A stretch of 64,000 nt of DNA from assembly GCF_013140855.1 (NCBI RefSeq), contig NZ_JABBPG010000001.1:620001-684000 (forward strand). Reading direction: 5' to 3'. Source of the DNA: Pseudoalteromonas caenipelagi. Its GTDB lineage: Bacteria; Pseudomonadota; Gammaproteobacteria; Enterobacterales; Alteromonadaceae. Below, one piece after another: positions 47,414-55,473 of the stretch; the first letter of the stretch is position 1, and each line of letters begins with the position of its first letter. A model generated the notes under the pieces. The model did no database searches. It was not told the origin of the DNA and saw nothing but the letters and a program-made list of their open reading frames with translations. A program made the position numbers and the translations under genes.

Positions 47414-48220
47414 TTAGCTCTCCCAATGAGGTTTTTCTTGTGTAATGCGATTCGCTGACGGTTGTCCATTTAGAGATGTGTAATGTGTATCTACCGAGAT
47501 TGCCCTAGTAGAGCCACAGTGTTGCCGCGTATCAACTTTAAGAGATACCCTTGCTATGCCATTATCATAACCTTGATTAATTGCTCTAAATAAAACTGGA
47601 ATGGTCGTTCCTTCTAACTCATTTGTCAGTAGAATTTCCTTTTCAGGATTCTCTGGCTCAGAAATAAAAATTGACACAGACTTATCATTAGCAACCTTCT
47701 TAACTTCTAGCTGACCAGCCACAGAGTCATTAAAAGAGGTTCCTGTAAATATTAAATGGTCTGTATACCCATCAGAAGCAAACATTCCTCGGTGAGTCAT
47801 CAAAAACTCAATTTTGAAAAAGTCGCCACCAGTCCCATATCCCGAATGAACAACCGAAGGTAGAAACTCCAACATGTTGATATAATAAGGTGGTTGTGGA
47901 TTATTGCAGTATGGATAATCCGAGTCTGGACCATCCGCATCACCAGTCCAACCACCATTACCCAGTGTTGTTGCAAATGTAAAACGCTTTACATTTCCTT
48001 GTTTATAGACATTTATTCCATTAATGTTTTCGACTAGTGATTCTTTCCACGTATCGAAAGCATTTTCAGCCGAAGTAACTTTTGTATCTACTTCAACCAT
48101 TTTCGCCGACACTGTACTATTAATCTCGCCGATTTTATCTTGTACTGTTTGGGTTAAGCCGTTGGCGGCGGTGACCACATCGGTCAACCGCTGCGTCATG
48201 GTTTTATCTTGTTCTGACAT
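47414..48220 (-). CDS. Tail fibre / receptor-binding type protein
   Basis: A 268-residue protein. The N terminus (residues 5-60: TQRLTDVVTAANGLTQTVQDKIGEI) is a coiled coil like those that join tail fibres into trimers; the rest (GNGGWTGDADGPDSDYPY; GMFASDGYTDHLIFTG) looks beta-rich and aromatic-rich as in receptor-binding ends. No family recognised. The chaperone gene behind it supports the fibre reading. Sits downstream of the H-like gene across a 269-base repeat-bearing gap. Confidence 0.7.
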   Translation of the reverse strand: MSEQDKTMTQRLTDVVTAANGLTQTVQDKIGEINSTVSAKMVEVDTKVTSAENAFDTWKESLVENINGINVYKQGNVKRFTFATTLGNGGWTGDADGPDSDYPYCNNPQPPYYINMLEFLPSVVHSGYGTGGDFFKIEFLMTHRGMFASDGYTDHLIFTGTSFNDSVAGQLEVKKVANDKSVSIFISEPENPEKEILLTNELEGTTIPVLFRAINQGYDNGIARVSLKVDTRQHCGSTRAISVDTHYTSLNGQPSANRITQEKPHWES

Positions 48221-48284
48221 GGGTATTCCTTATGTAAAATAAGTATTTTGTTTGCCGGTTTGCAATGCAAAAACGTGTAATTAG

Positions 48285-48380
48285 GCTTAGAGATCCTGAC
48301 CTGCGTCAGGATGACGACGGGTGCGCCATATTCGTCATCCTAAACAACGTCACCCTGAACTTGTTTCAGGGTCATTTTCA
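48285..48380. repeat. REP-like palindromic repeat, copy 2
   Basis: ATCCTGACCTGCGTCAGGAT, then GTCATCCTAAAC, CACCCTGAACTTG and TTTCAGGGT, all of the same palindrome family as at 42800. It lies between the fibre at 48220 and the H-like gene at 48490. Confidence 0.8.
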
Positions 48381-48400
48381 GCTTACTTCAAAGCTTTGGG

Positions 48401-48482
48401 TTAATCGTTCAGTGTATGTGTATCTTACTGAATTTTATGATTTAAAACAGGTCAACTCTGACCTCTAAAAAAGATTTAAAAT
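48401..48482. repeat. Two-hairpin element, copy A
   Basis: On the plus strand: TTCAGT-13 bases-ACTGAA around GTATGTGTATCTT, then AATTTTATGATTTAAAAC, then AGGTCA-ACTC-TGACCT. It ends seven bases before the stop of the H-like gene. Two more copies lie at 50969 and 51891, same orientation. Confidence 0.85.
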
Positions 48483-48489
48483 CGGCCCT

Positions 48490-49035
48490 TTAAGCTTGCT
48501 CAAGCGCTACGATACGAAACTCTTGCTCAACTTGGCGCTGCATGGTGTTCAATTGCACCATTGCCATATCGGCCAATTCTCTGTCGACAATAATATTGAG
48601 GTTATCAACCCCCACTTTCACTTCAACACTGTTAGACGGTATTTGTGCCAGTGATAAGGTCAACCACTGCAATACTTTTACATCGGGTGTGCGGTAGCCA
48701 AGGGTGGTATCTGGTTGTGAATACACGCCCAGTAAAATAAGCTCTCCTGTGTCATCTGGTGACTCGATATAAACACCGATTTCACGAATCGCATATTCTA
48801 ACGGCGCATCAAACTTAGCAGCAATTTTTAGCTCGCTGGTTTCACCATCACTGTAGTCAGTATCAACAATGGCAACACGCTCTTTTTCGCCTTTTAATGC
48901 GGTTTGTGTTTTGCTTGGTGTATAGGCTGCATCACCAAAAGCCATATGACTAATTTTGCCTTTAAAGCCTCGGTGAGTTGCGCTAAGTAGCGCATTTAAA
49001 CCTGCTTGGGTAAATTGCAAGGTAAGTGCTGACAT
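48490..49035 (-). CDS. Tail-collar fibre protein H, N-terminal type
   Basis: A 181-residue protein that matches the N-terminal domain of P2 gpH-like tail fibres (DUF3751 type): LTLQFTQAGLNALLSAT, KISHMAFGDAAYTP, YAIREIGVYIES. Full fibres continue past this domain for several hundred residues; here the protein ends after EFRIVALEQA, so it is a collar without a shaft, or its shaft is the next gene at 47414. Starts one base inside the end of gene I. Confidence 0.85.
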   Translation of the reverse strand: MSALTLQFTQAGLNALLSATHRGFKGKISHMAFGDAAYTPSKTQTALKGEKERVAIVDTDYSDGETSELKIAAKFDAPLEYAIREIGVYIESPDDTGELILLGVYSQPDTTLGYRTPDVKVLQWLTLSLAQIPSNSVEVKVGVDNLNIIVDRELADMAMVQLNTMQRQVEQEFRIVALEQA

Positions 49036-49976
49036 TAAGTCGCTCCTTGTAAAGTTAAATGATTAAATTGAATACGTGTAAGCAAAGCCGCAATACCTTG
49101 TGAGATTGCTGCAGGTTCTGGCTTTACCCCTAACCACGCAGCCTGATATTCGCAGTTTGCTATTGCGCTTTTACCTGCCAACGCACAGCCCAATGCAGCT
49201 GTTGAGCTTGCAGGCTTTATACCTTTAAACTGCGCATCGTTATCAATCGCTGCAATGCCTGCCTTAGCGCCAAAACCTGCCACTAAAAACCCGTTTGAAC
49301 CGTTGGGTCTAACGCCCTCAAACTGAGCCTGTTTATCGCTTGCCCCAACGCCTTGTTTGGCCCCCAAAAAAGCCCCCGAGAATAACGCTCCATCATCGGG
49401 GTGTACGCCGTTAAATGCCCCATCCTTGCTGGCAAGTCCAATCCCTGCACCACTAAACAACCCGGTTCCAAATTGTTCTTTTAAAGAAATGCCCAGTTGC
49501 ACTTCAACATGCACTGATGCGCGTTTGGCTGTCTCTACAATGCGTTTAACCTGCTGCAACATCGCTTTGGTAAGCAGGCCCTGCGCGTTGGTGTCTAGGT
49601 TTTGATTCACGAGCGCCTGTACCACCACCGTGCCACGCTGTGCGTCTTCGCTTTGCCACCACTCTTGAATGTCAGTTTCAATGCCCAAACTATCAAGGGC
49701 TTTTTCAAGTGCGTATGGCGTGGCTTTATAACGATGTACTTCAAATGCATCAGCAATCACTTGGCGTTTATTTTTTTCGCTCCATGCATCATGCCAATCA
49801 TCCACCGACAGCGACCACGCCAGCCATGGTAATAACTGTGCCGGGCACTTTTGTGGATGCCAAATATCATGTAAAAGCTGAGTCTGATCTGGATAGGTTA
49901 ATAACTGCGTGAGTGCTTGTTGTAATTTGCTGGCATTGCTGGGCAGTAACTTGGGTAAGTTAGCAAAGTTATCCAT
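49035..49976 (-). CDS. Tail protein I with unusual C-terminal repeats
   Basis: A 313-residue protein. Residues 1-170 match P2 gpI baseplate proteins (LLPWLAWSLSVDDWHDAWSE; VHRYKATPYALEKALDSLGI). Family members normally end near residue 180-200. Here follow four repeats of about 32 residues, each with an AxxGxxGxAxxDxxAxFxGVxP frame, such as FSGAFLGAKQGVGASDKQAQF and FLVAGFGAKAGIAAIDNDAQF, and a different final 20 residues. The repeats are predicted beta-rich and may form a surface decoration or fibre socket. One base separates it from J. Confidence 0.88.
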   Translation of the reverse strand: MDNFANLPKLLPSNASKLQQALTQLLTYPDQTQLLHDIWHPQKCPAQLLPWLAWSLSVDDWHDAWSEKNKRQVIADAFEVHRYKATPYALEKALDSLGIETDIQEWWQSEDAQRGTVVVQALVNQNLDTNAQGLLTKAMLQQVKRIVETAKRASVHVEVQLGISLKEQFGTGLFSGAGIGLASKDGAFNGVHPDDGALFSGAFLGAKQGVGASDKQAQFEGVRPNGSNGFLVAGFGAKAGIAAIDNDAQFKGIKPASSTAALGCALAGKSAIANCEYQAAWLGVKPEPAAISQGIAALLTRIQFNHLTLQGAT

Positions 49977-50867
49977 TTACTCCTCCACAGCCACTTGCGT
50001 ATTGACTTTGATGCTGTTGCAAACAGCCACCTCATTCGCGGCCACCACAATATCCTCTGATGGGCTGATAATTTGGCCACTTTCAATACCCGGTTGATTA
50101 AGCGCTGCAAACAGTCCCATTTGGTTGATATCTCGACCTAACATGCTTTGCTGAGCCAAATACTGCGCAAGCGCGGCTCTGACGGTTTGCTCTACTACTG
50201 ATGCAGCAGGTCCAGGTGCAATATTTATCGACACCTCTAAATCAAAGCTTTTTAGCTGTGGACCAGAAATCGTAACCCTATCACCCAGTGGGCGTACCTT
50301 TGACGCATCTTTTGCTAGGCTGCCATCACTTTTTAATCCAAAGTGTTTATACAAGGTATTGAGCAAATCATCTGACGGCACACCATCTTGCTCATGACTT
50401 AAAATGGTGAGGTGGATATCACAAGGCTCAGGGCTGGTTACATAAACGTCTTTTACCCGAGAGTCTGCCGATAAAGCATGAAATTGATAGGCTTGTTTAC
50501 TACCTGCGGTATTGAGCCCTTCAAACACCATTTGAACACGGCGGCGAAAGCGCTCATCTGATTCATCTGCTTGTCTATCTAAATTGTACCTTGCAGCAAT
50601 CGCTTCTAAATCATTACCAGTAGCGCTTGCTAACATATTGCCTTTAATGGCGTTATTTAATTTGCTATCGAACAGCGTTTGTTGATACGCCATCATTTCA
50701 AGCAACACCAGTATAGGCTCCGACTCTAAAGTAAGGGCATCTTTATACTGTGGGTATTGCTCAACTAACTTTTGTTTAAGCTGTGATAGCTTTTGCTCAA
50801 AATCCAGCTCAGTAATGGTGTCAGGTAATGGCACCTTAGACATATCTAATAAATTAAAAACGCGCAT
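49977..50867 (-). CDS. Baseplate protein J
   Basis: A 296-residue baseplate wedge protein of the P2 gpJ family: the N-terminal ITELDFEQKLSQLKQKLVEQYP, LESEPILVLLEMMAYQQTLF, LEAIAARYNLDR, and the middle FHALSADSRVKDVYVTSPEP are characteristic. ATG at 50867 has AGAGGTG five bases upstream, a GTG six bases earlier does not. It is the first gene of its unit, behind a terminator at 50888 and a 1.1-kb repeat region. Confidence 0.93.
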   Translation of the reverse strand: MRVFNLLDMSKVPLPDTITELDFEQKLSQLKQKLVEQYPQYKDALTLESEPILVLLEMMAYQQTLFDSKLNNAIKGNMLASATGNDLEAIAARYNLDRQADESDERFRRRVQMVFEGLNTAGSKQAYQFHALSADSRVKDVYVTSPEPCDIHLTILSHEQDGVPSDDLLNTLYKHFGLKSDGSLAKDASKVRPLGDRVTISGPQLKSFDLEVSINIAPGPAASVVEQTVRAALAQYLAQQSMLGRDINQMGLFAALNQPGIESGQIISPSEDIVVAANEVAVCNSIKVNTQVAVEE

Positions 50868-50887
50868 ATGCACCTCTGACGGCCAAT

Positions 50888-50917
50888 AAAAAAGCCCACT
50901 TGAATCAAGCGGGCTAA
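50888..50917 (-). terminator. Terminator upstream of J
   Basis: AGCCCGCTTGATTCAAGTGG is the start of the minus-strand stem-loop: AGCCCgCTTG pairs with CAAGtGGGCT (G-T pair at the small letters), then TTTTTTATT. It would stop transcripts coming from the right, so J needs its own promoter to the left of it or tolerates read-through. Confidence 0.85.
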
Positions 50918-50968
50918 TTGGTTGGATAATGGAACTGTTATAGTAAATGCTCGTGTTTAAGCATTTAG

Positions 50969-51050
50969 TTAATCATTCAGTATATGTGTATCTTACTGAA
51001 TTTTATGATTTAAAACAGGTCAATGCTGACCTGAGAAAAAGAATTAAAAC
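50969..51050. repeat. Two-hairpin element, copy B
   Basis: Plus strand: TTCAGTA-11 bases-TACTGAA around TATGTGTATCT, then the ATTTTATGATTTAAAAC spacer and CAGGTCA-ATGC-TGACCTG. Nearly identical to copy A over about 70 bases. Confidence 0.85.
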
Positions 51051-51056
51051 TCACTA

Positions 51057-51690
51057 TCATCATTCTGACGCAGGTCAGAATCTCATTAGTTTTAACAACC
51101 AGTGCTGGGTGCTAGAAGATCCTGAAACCAGTTCAGGAAGACAAAACAACCAAGTACAGGGTAACAAACACCCCGTCATTCTGACGCAGGTCAGAATCTC
51201 ATTAGTTTTAGCAACCAGTGCTGGGTGCTAGAAGATCCTGAAACCAATTCTGGATGACAAACAACCAAGTTCAGGAAGACAAAACAACCAAGTACAGGGT
51301 AACAAACACCCCGTCATTCTGACGCAGGTCAGAATCTCGTTAGTTTTAGCAACCAGTGCTGGGGGCTAGAAGATCCTGAAACCAGTTCAGGATGACAAAC
51401 CACCAAGTTCAGGATGACAAAACAACCAAATTCAGGGTTACAAACCCCCGTCATTCTGACGCAGGTCAGAATCTCGTTAGTTTTAACAACCAGTGCTGGG
51501 TGCTAGAAGATCCTGAAACCAATTCGGGATGACAAACAACCAAGTTCAGGAAGACAAAACAACCAAGTTCAGGGTAACAAACACCCCATCATTCTGACTC
51601 AGGTCAGAATCTCGTTAGTTTTTACAACCAGTGCTGAGTGCTAGAAGATCCTGAAACCAGTTCAGGATGACAAACAACCAAGTTCAGGAA
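51057..51690. repeat. REP-type tandem array
   Basis: Five units, with the sequence CATTCTGACGCAGGTCAGAA starting at 51061, 51177, 51315, 51452 and 51590 (steps of 116, 138, 137 and 138). Each unit holds ATTCTGAC-n4-GTCAGAAT, the stretch ACCAGTGCTGGGTGCTAGAA, and ATCCTGAA-n5-TTCAGGAT, then shorter TTCAGG-type remnants. Units differ by few bases. Confidence 0.92.
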
Positions 51691-51723
51691 GGCTATAGTC
51701 GTTTTGAAACTCGATACCCCAAA

Positions 51724-51753
51724 TAAAAAAGGCCTACCCAAGTAGGTAGGCCA
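51724..51753 (-). terminator. Terminator of the 52-58 kb group
   Basis: Minus strand GGCCTACC / GGTAGGCC with a short loop, then TTTTTTATTT. It ends the transcript that leaves the 175-residue gene at 52006. Confidence 0.9.
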
Positions 51754-51782
51754 AGAACTCAAAGATGGGAATACAACTGTGT

Positions 51783-51888
51783 TAACTCGGTTGAGAAACT
51801 CGGTTGAGAAACTCGGTTGAGAAACTCGGTTGAGAAACTCGGTTGAGAAACTCGGTTGAGAAGCTCGGTTGAGAAGCTCAACTGAGTT
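51783..51888. repeat. 13-bp minisatellite
   Basis: Unit ACTCGGTTGAGAA starts at 51785, 51798, 51811, 51824, 51837 and 51850, then the variant GCTCGGTTGAGAA at 51863 and a part at 51876. The last unit is inverted in sense (CTCAACTGAGTT), so the array end pairs with its units. Confidence 0.92.
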
Positions 51889-51890
51889 AA

Positions 51891-51970
51891 TTAATCAGCT
51901 TATGTGTATCTTACTGATTTATAGCGTTTAAAACAGGTCAATACTGACCTGAAGTTAATATTTAAAACAC
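51891..51970. repeat. Two-hairpin element, copy C
   Basis: Plus strand: ATCAG-CTTATGTGTATCTTA-CTGAT and CAGGTCA-ATAC-TGACCTG. It is four bases shorter in the first hairpin than copies A and B, yet a stem is kept with the outer pair T-A changed to A-T. It sits 36 bases before the stop of the gene at 52006, next to a REP arm. Confidence 0.82.
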
Positions 51971-52005
51971 ACCTCCGTCATTCTGACGTAGGTCAGAATC
52001 TAACA

Positions 52006-52533
52006 TCAGGCAACTGTTTGCGCCTGCCTTATTACATAAAAGGTAATATTGCTGGCACTAAAGCGTGGCTGTGTAAACTCTTCATTGAGCAGTGTTGAAG
52101 ACACTTCGAAACGACCCGATGTCGGGAAATTAAACGTCGCACTAAACTGACCATTTTGTACTTCAATAGGAAAATACACACGGCGGCCATCATCACGAAG
52201 TACAGGCACCAAGAATGACTCATCGGCAATATCCAACAGCCCTGTTAAAGTGACATTCTGCCCTTCAGCCACAGTCACTTTAATCGCATCCAACGACTCG
52301 AAATTGCTTGGTATTTTTAACGCACCTTCAACAGCTTGCAACGTAACCGTTTTAAGCTCAGGCGTGGCTCGTTGCGCAAGCTCTTCTTCGCGCGCTTGTT
52401 CTTGAGCCTCATATTCCATATACCAAAGCTGCGCTTGTTGTTTTGATTCCCAACGTTCACCCGATTCAGGGTGCGTCAGTAAATACGTGCCATGCAAATA
52501 GATGGCGTGTTTTGTGTTGCTCCAATTAAACAT
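52006..52533 (-). CDS. Phage tail-associated protein, unknown
   Basis: A 175-residue protein: N-terminal YLHGTYLLTHPESGERWESK, a charged helix (YEAQEQAREEELAQRA), then a beta domain containing LRDDGRRVYFPIEVQNG and FNFPTSGRFEVSS. It ends the rightmost group of the tail locus before a terminator. No family recognised; the beta part resembles small accessory domains of phage fibres. Confidence 0.7.
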   Translation of the reverse strand: MFNWSNTKHAIYLHGTYLLTHPESGERWESKQQAQLWYMEYEAQEQAREEELAQRATPELKTVTLQAVEGALKIPSNFESLDAIKVTVAEGQNVTLTGLLDIADESFLVPVLRDDGRRVYFPIEVQNGQFSATFNFPTSGRFEVSSTLLNEEFTQPRFSASNITFYVIRQAQTVA

Positions 52534-52542
52534 AAAGGCTCC

Positions 52543-53922
52543 TTAAGCAAAGTAAACGCGGCAAGCTTGTTGTGTAAACGCACTACCTGTCGGAGTGAGA
52601 AATCTAAAATATTGACTAACTAACAAAGCATTATGAATAGGTGAATACCCAACAATATAAGGATTACCATGACCATGATATACCGAATTATTAGAGTTAT
52701 AATCATTGGATGGTGCCACAGACTCTAAAGTAGCCTTTATTGGTAAATTCATGGCAGGCAACAGAACTCTACTTTTAAAGCTCTTCGTATATGGGTAACT
52801 ATTCGTGGCATGAGTAAGTATCGATTGATTATACTTTACTAACTTTTGCTCACCAACCAATGGGATTTGTGAGTAACGTCCTTGGTGCAATGCTACTTCC
52901 AATTGAATCTGAGGACGTTTTACAAGCAAACAGTCATGAGCGTGGCCGAAACCTCGTAAATCATTACTGATTTGTTCCGAACTCGCCTTTGGTAATATTG
53001 TTTGCTCATGCAGTGGTAATAACTGATGAGTAATCGCCCAGCTTTCGAACTGACTTTCGTTACTAAAAACATGCTCTGTTTTTTGTACCCAACGAGTCCC
53101 ATCAAATTCATGTAAAATACCAGCATCAACAGTAAATAACGATTTAGATGCTTTGTCTTGATAAATTTTGAAATAATCAGTTTCTTGCACTGATTCCACA
53201 GTAAAGCTATTTGCCTTATATATAGTTAACTCTTTAGTGCTAGGAGCAAACGTAAATAACGCCGTATGATTACTTGGCAAGACCAGTATACCAAGTCTGT
53301 CTGCACCATTTAAAGAACTAATAGAAGAGGGTTGAACAGCTTTCGAAACCGTTCCATCGGCTTCAATTAACACTATCGTTGCAGGATTTGCTGCTTTTGT
53401 TTGACTTCCGGCGTCATAGTAACCACAGAAAGTACTCTCATCATAGTTGACCAAGTTAATCGAGTTATATACCCCGTAGCCGTCACTCGATTTAAAAATA
53501 CTTGAGGTAGTATTATCATAATAATCCAATCTAAACTCGGGCTCACCCAACTTATAAGTTGGATCAATGAGCTGTTTAGGCAGATCAGCTAAGGTGTTAG
53601 CAACATTGGTCACTAAGCTTGATGTGATTTCATTAAACTTAGTCTCAAGCTCCGGTAGCAACCCTAAGTTATCACTTTGCTCAAGTAATTTAGCTTGTAA
53701 CTCTTTAACAATATCACTGGCGCTGGTTAGGTGACCTGTCGCCTCATCCAAATGCTCTTCTGCCACAGCGACTAATGCGGCTTCTAAATTGGCGCTACTT
53801 GAGAGCTTTTGAATGGCGTTGCTAACTAGGGTTTGCTCTTCTGCCGTTAGCTTTTCATTGCTACGCATTTTGTCGACCAGATGGTCGACCATTTCCTGAA
53901 TGGCGTTATTTATCGTTGCCAT
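52543..53922 (-). CDS. Fibre-like tail protein
   Basis: A 459-residue protein. Residues 1-125 are helical and coiled-coil-prone (MVDHLVDKMRSNEKLTAEEQ; HLDEATGHLTSASDIVKEL); residues 130-459 are rich in beta propensity and aromatic residues (GYGVYNSINLVNYD; HALLVSQYFRFLTPTG). Arrangement as in trimeric fibres or tail-spike proteins. No catalytic motif seen and no family recognised. Nine-base gap behind the 98-residue gene. Confidence 0.68.
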   Translation of the reverse strand: MATINNAIQEMVDHLVDKMRSNEKLTAEEQTLVSNAIQKLSSSANLEAALVAVAEEHLDEATGHLTSASDIVKELQAKLLEQSDNLGLLPELETKFNEITSSLVTNVANTLADLPKQLIDPTYKLGEPEFRLDYYDNTTSSIFKSSDGYGVYNSINLVNYDESTFCGYYDAGSQTKAANPATIVLIEADGTVSKAVQPSSISSLNGADRLGILVLPSNHTALFTFAPSTKELTIYKANSFTVESVQETDYFKIYQDKASKSLFTVDAGILHEFDGTRWVQKTEHVFSNESQFESWAITHQLLPLHEQTILPKASSEQISNDLRGFGHAHDCLLVKRPQIQLEVALHQGRYSQIPLVGEQKLVKYNQSILTHATNSYPYTKSFKSRVLLPAMNLPIKATLESVAPSNDYNSNNSVYHGHGNPYIVGYSPIHNALLVSQYFRFLTPTGSAFTQQACRVYFA

Positions 53923-53931
53923 AATGTCCTC

Positions 53932-54228
53932 TTAAAGTGGGTAGATGGTTTCACCTAAAAGGTGATTGAGTTTTTGCTTGCGGTGGTGCTCGTGGTGAGC
54001 AGCTTGTTGCTGATTTAAAAGGGCTTTAAGCTCGGCCAAATTGGCATCGCCACTTTTTCCTTGTTGCTCAAGCATGGTTTGTAACTGGGTTAACCCTTGT
54101 TGCTGATTATCAACATCCACATCAATTTGCGTAAGCGCTTGAATTAGCCTTAGTACATCTTGTTCAAGTAAATTGCTTTGATGAGGAAGAGGGTAGTCAC
54201 GATGGGGGGTGTTTATTTCAACACTCAT
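53932..54228 (-). CDS. Small coiled-coil tail protein, unknown
   Basis: A 98-residue acidic-to-neutral protein made almost wholly of helix: LLEQDVLRLIQALTQIDVDVD and many Gln. AAGGAG precedes the ATG. It lies between the 411- and 459-residue genes with gaps of nine bases. It may hold the fibre trimer or serve as its chaperone; that is inference from size and place. Confidence 0.65.
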   Translation of the reverse strand: MSVEINTPHRDYPLPHQSNLLEQDVLRLIQALTQIDVDVDNQQQGLTQLQTMLEQQGKSGDANLAELKALLNQQQAAHHEHHRKQKLNHLLGETIYPL

Positions 54229-54237
54229 GCTGACTCC

Positions 54238-55473
54238 TTAGGTTGAGAATGCCCGTAAGTTTTTCACTCTTGGGCGGTTGGCTTCAGTGCCACGTAATAC
54301 CAATTTCAGTCGTACTCGCTTTAACAAGCTTTCATCTGGCGTATTGGTGCCTTCGCTAAAAGTGTGCACATAGTCAAATTGCTGCCAACCTCCTTCGCTG
54401 ACCGAAGATTTACTCAGGGGGAGCAAAATAGGCTCGGGCTGTTCATCATCTAACAAGTACACTTCAACCGCTGCGGCACCTTCAAGTACTGCATCAAAAC
54501 TCACGGTAAATTGTCCGCCACTGTGACAACTTATCTCCCGGGTGATGTAGTCAGCGCTTTGCTCAACATCACCCAATGCACACTGGCTGCCTGCAAATAA
54601 TACCGGGCTGAGTAACTCGCTGCCCGATAGGTTAGCCGTTACATTCAATTGCTTGTTAATAAGCTTTTGCTTAAGCTGACGTGGTGACCACTCTTGCACT
54701 TTTGCCAAAATCTCATTGCTACCAGCCACTTTAAAGGTAAAGTCCACATCCGTTTGCGAACTTGGTCGCTGCACTACCGCTAATGCCATTAGGTCGCTAA
54801 CGCTTTGAGCATTAACGCTACCTAGGTTCACGCTGTGTGTTTGCTCGGTAAACTTGGCAGCTTTTAATCTAAAGGTTAGGTCTTTGCTTTGATGCGGTGT
54901 CCAGGTGCTGGCATTGCTTGATGACAATAAAACCCCAACTTGATACGGCTGGCTGGTTACCCAACCATATTGCTGGTCAAATTGACCAAGCTCAGCAATT
55001 GCAACCTCATGCTCGGCACCATCGGTCAGCACCACGATGGCGTATTCCTGTCCCGCTTGTAAAAATACAGGGGTAAAGGCAAATAACGTGGCTGCGTCTA
55101 AAGAAATGTCATCACTGCCAACTCGGCTTTGCGCCAGTACAGTTTGTGTGGGTATACCTTGTACTACCTCACGTATTTGTACTTGCACCGACTGCTCACC
55201 CTTGGCTGTAAAATACAATTCAACTGCCGCAATAAAGCGGCTTTGTTGCAAAGTAAATGTTTGTGCTAGCGGGTCAAAACGTTGCGTGGTAATGGTTGTT
55301 ACTTGTGCCAAAGTTTCGGTACGAATTTGCCCACTGCCGGTATACGTTGCAAACCCTTGTGAACCATTTTCACCCTTGCCTTGAAACACCACGGTTTTTT
55401 CACCAGCAGGGATCGTTTGTGCGGGAATAGTAAATCGACCCGATAACTCCCCTCTTTCATTTGCTTTAATCAT
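54238..55473 (-). CDS. Phage structural protein next to the DUF4815 gene
   Basis: A 411-residue all-beta protein. The N-terminal SGRFTIPAQTIPAGEKTVVF strand is a repeat typical of baseplate-fibre connector proteins; RFDPLAQTFTLQQSRFIAAVELYF begins a carbohydrate-module-like beta sandwich. ATG at 55473 shares one base with the TGA of the DUF4815 gene (TGATG), with GGAGG eight bases upstream; a TTG three bases earlier is less likely. In phages I know this type sits next to DUF4815. Confidence 0.72.
   Translation of the reverse strand: MIKANERGELSGRFTIPAQTIPAGEKTVVFQGKGENGSQGFATYTGSGQIRTETLAQVTTITTQRFDPLAQTFTLQQSRFIAAVELYFTAKGEQSVQVQIREVVQGIPTQTVLAQSRVGSDDISLDAATLFAFTPVFLQAGQEYAIVVLTDGAEHEVAIAELGQFDQQYGWVTSQPYQVGVLLSSSNASTWTPHQSKDLTFRLKAAKFTEQTHSVNLGSVNAQSVSDLMALAVVQRPSSQTDVDFTFKVAGSNEILAKVQEWSPRQLKQKLINKQLNVTANLSGSELLSPVLFAGSQCALGDVEQSADYITREISCHSGGQFTVSFDAVLEGAAAVEVYLLDDEQPEPILLPLSKSSVSEGGWQQFDYVHTFSEGTNTPDESLLKRVRLKLVLRGTEANRPRVKNLRAFST

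Larger units (their letters stand above)
50868..52005. other. 1.1-kb non-coding repeat region
   Basis: No gene of quality is found. In order: terminator (50888-50916), two-hairpin element B (50969-51050), REP tandem array (51057-51690), terminator (51724-51753), 13-bp minisatellite (51783-51888), two-hairpin element C (51891-51970), and a single REP arm (51975-52000). A 94-codon frame at 50947-51231 merely reads the repeats. It separates J-I-H from the DUF4815 group. Confidence 0.85.

Noticed and set aside
50947..51231. 94-codon plus frame in the repeat region
   Set aside because: It only reads through the two-hairpin element and REP units.
51057..51888. CRISPR array
   Set aside because: The repeats have no unique spacers of constant length, the 138-base and 13-base units are themselves repeated whole, and no cas gene is near.
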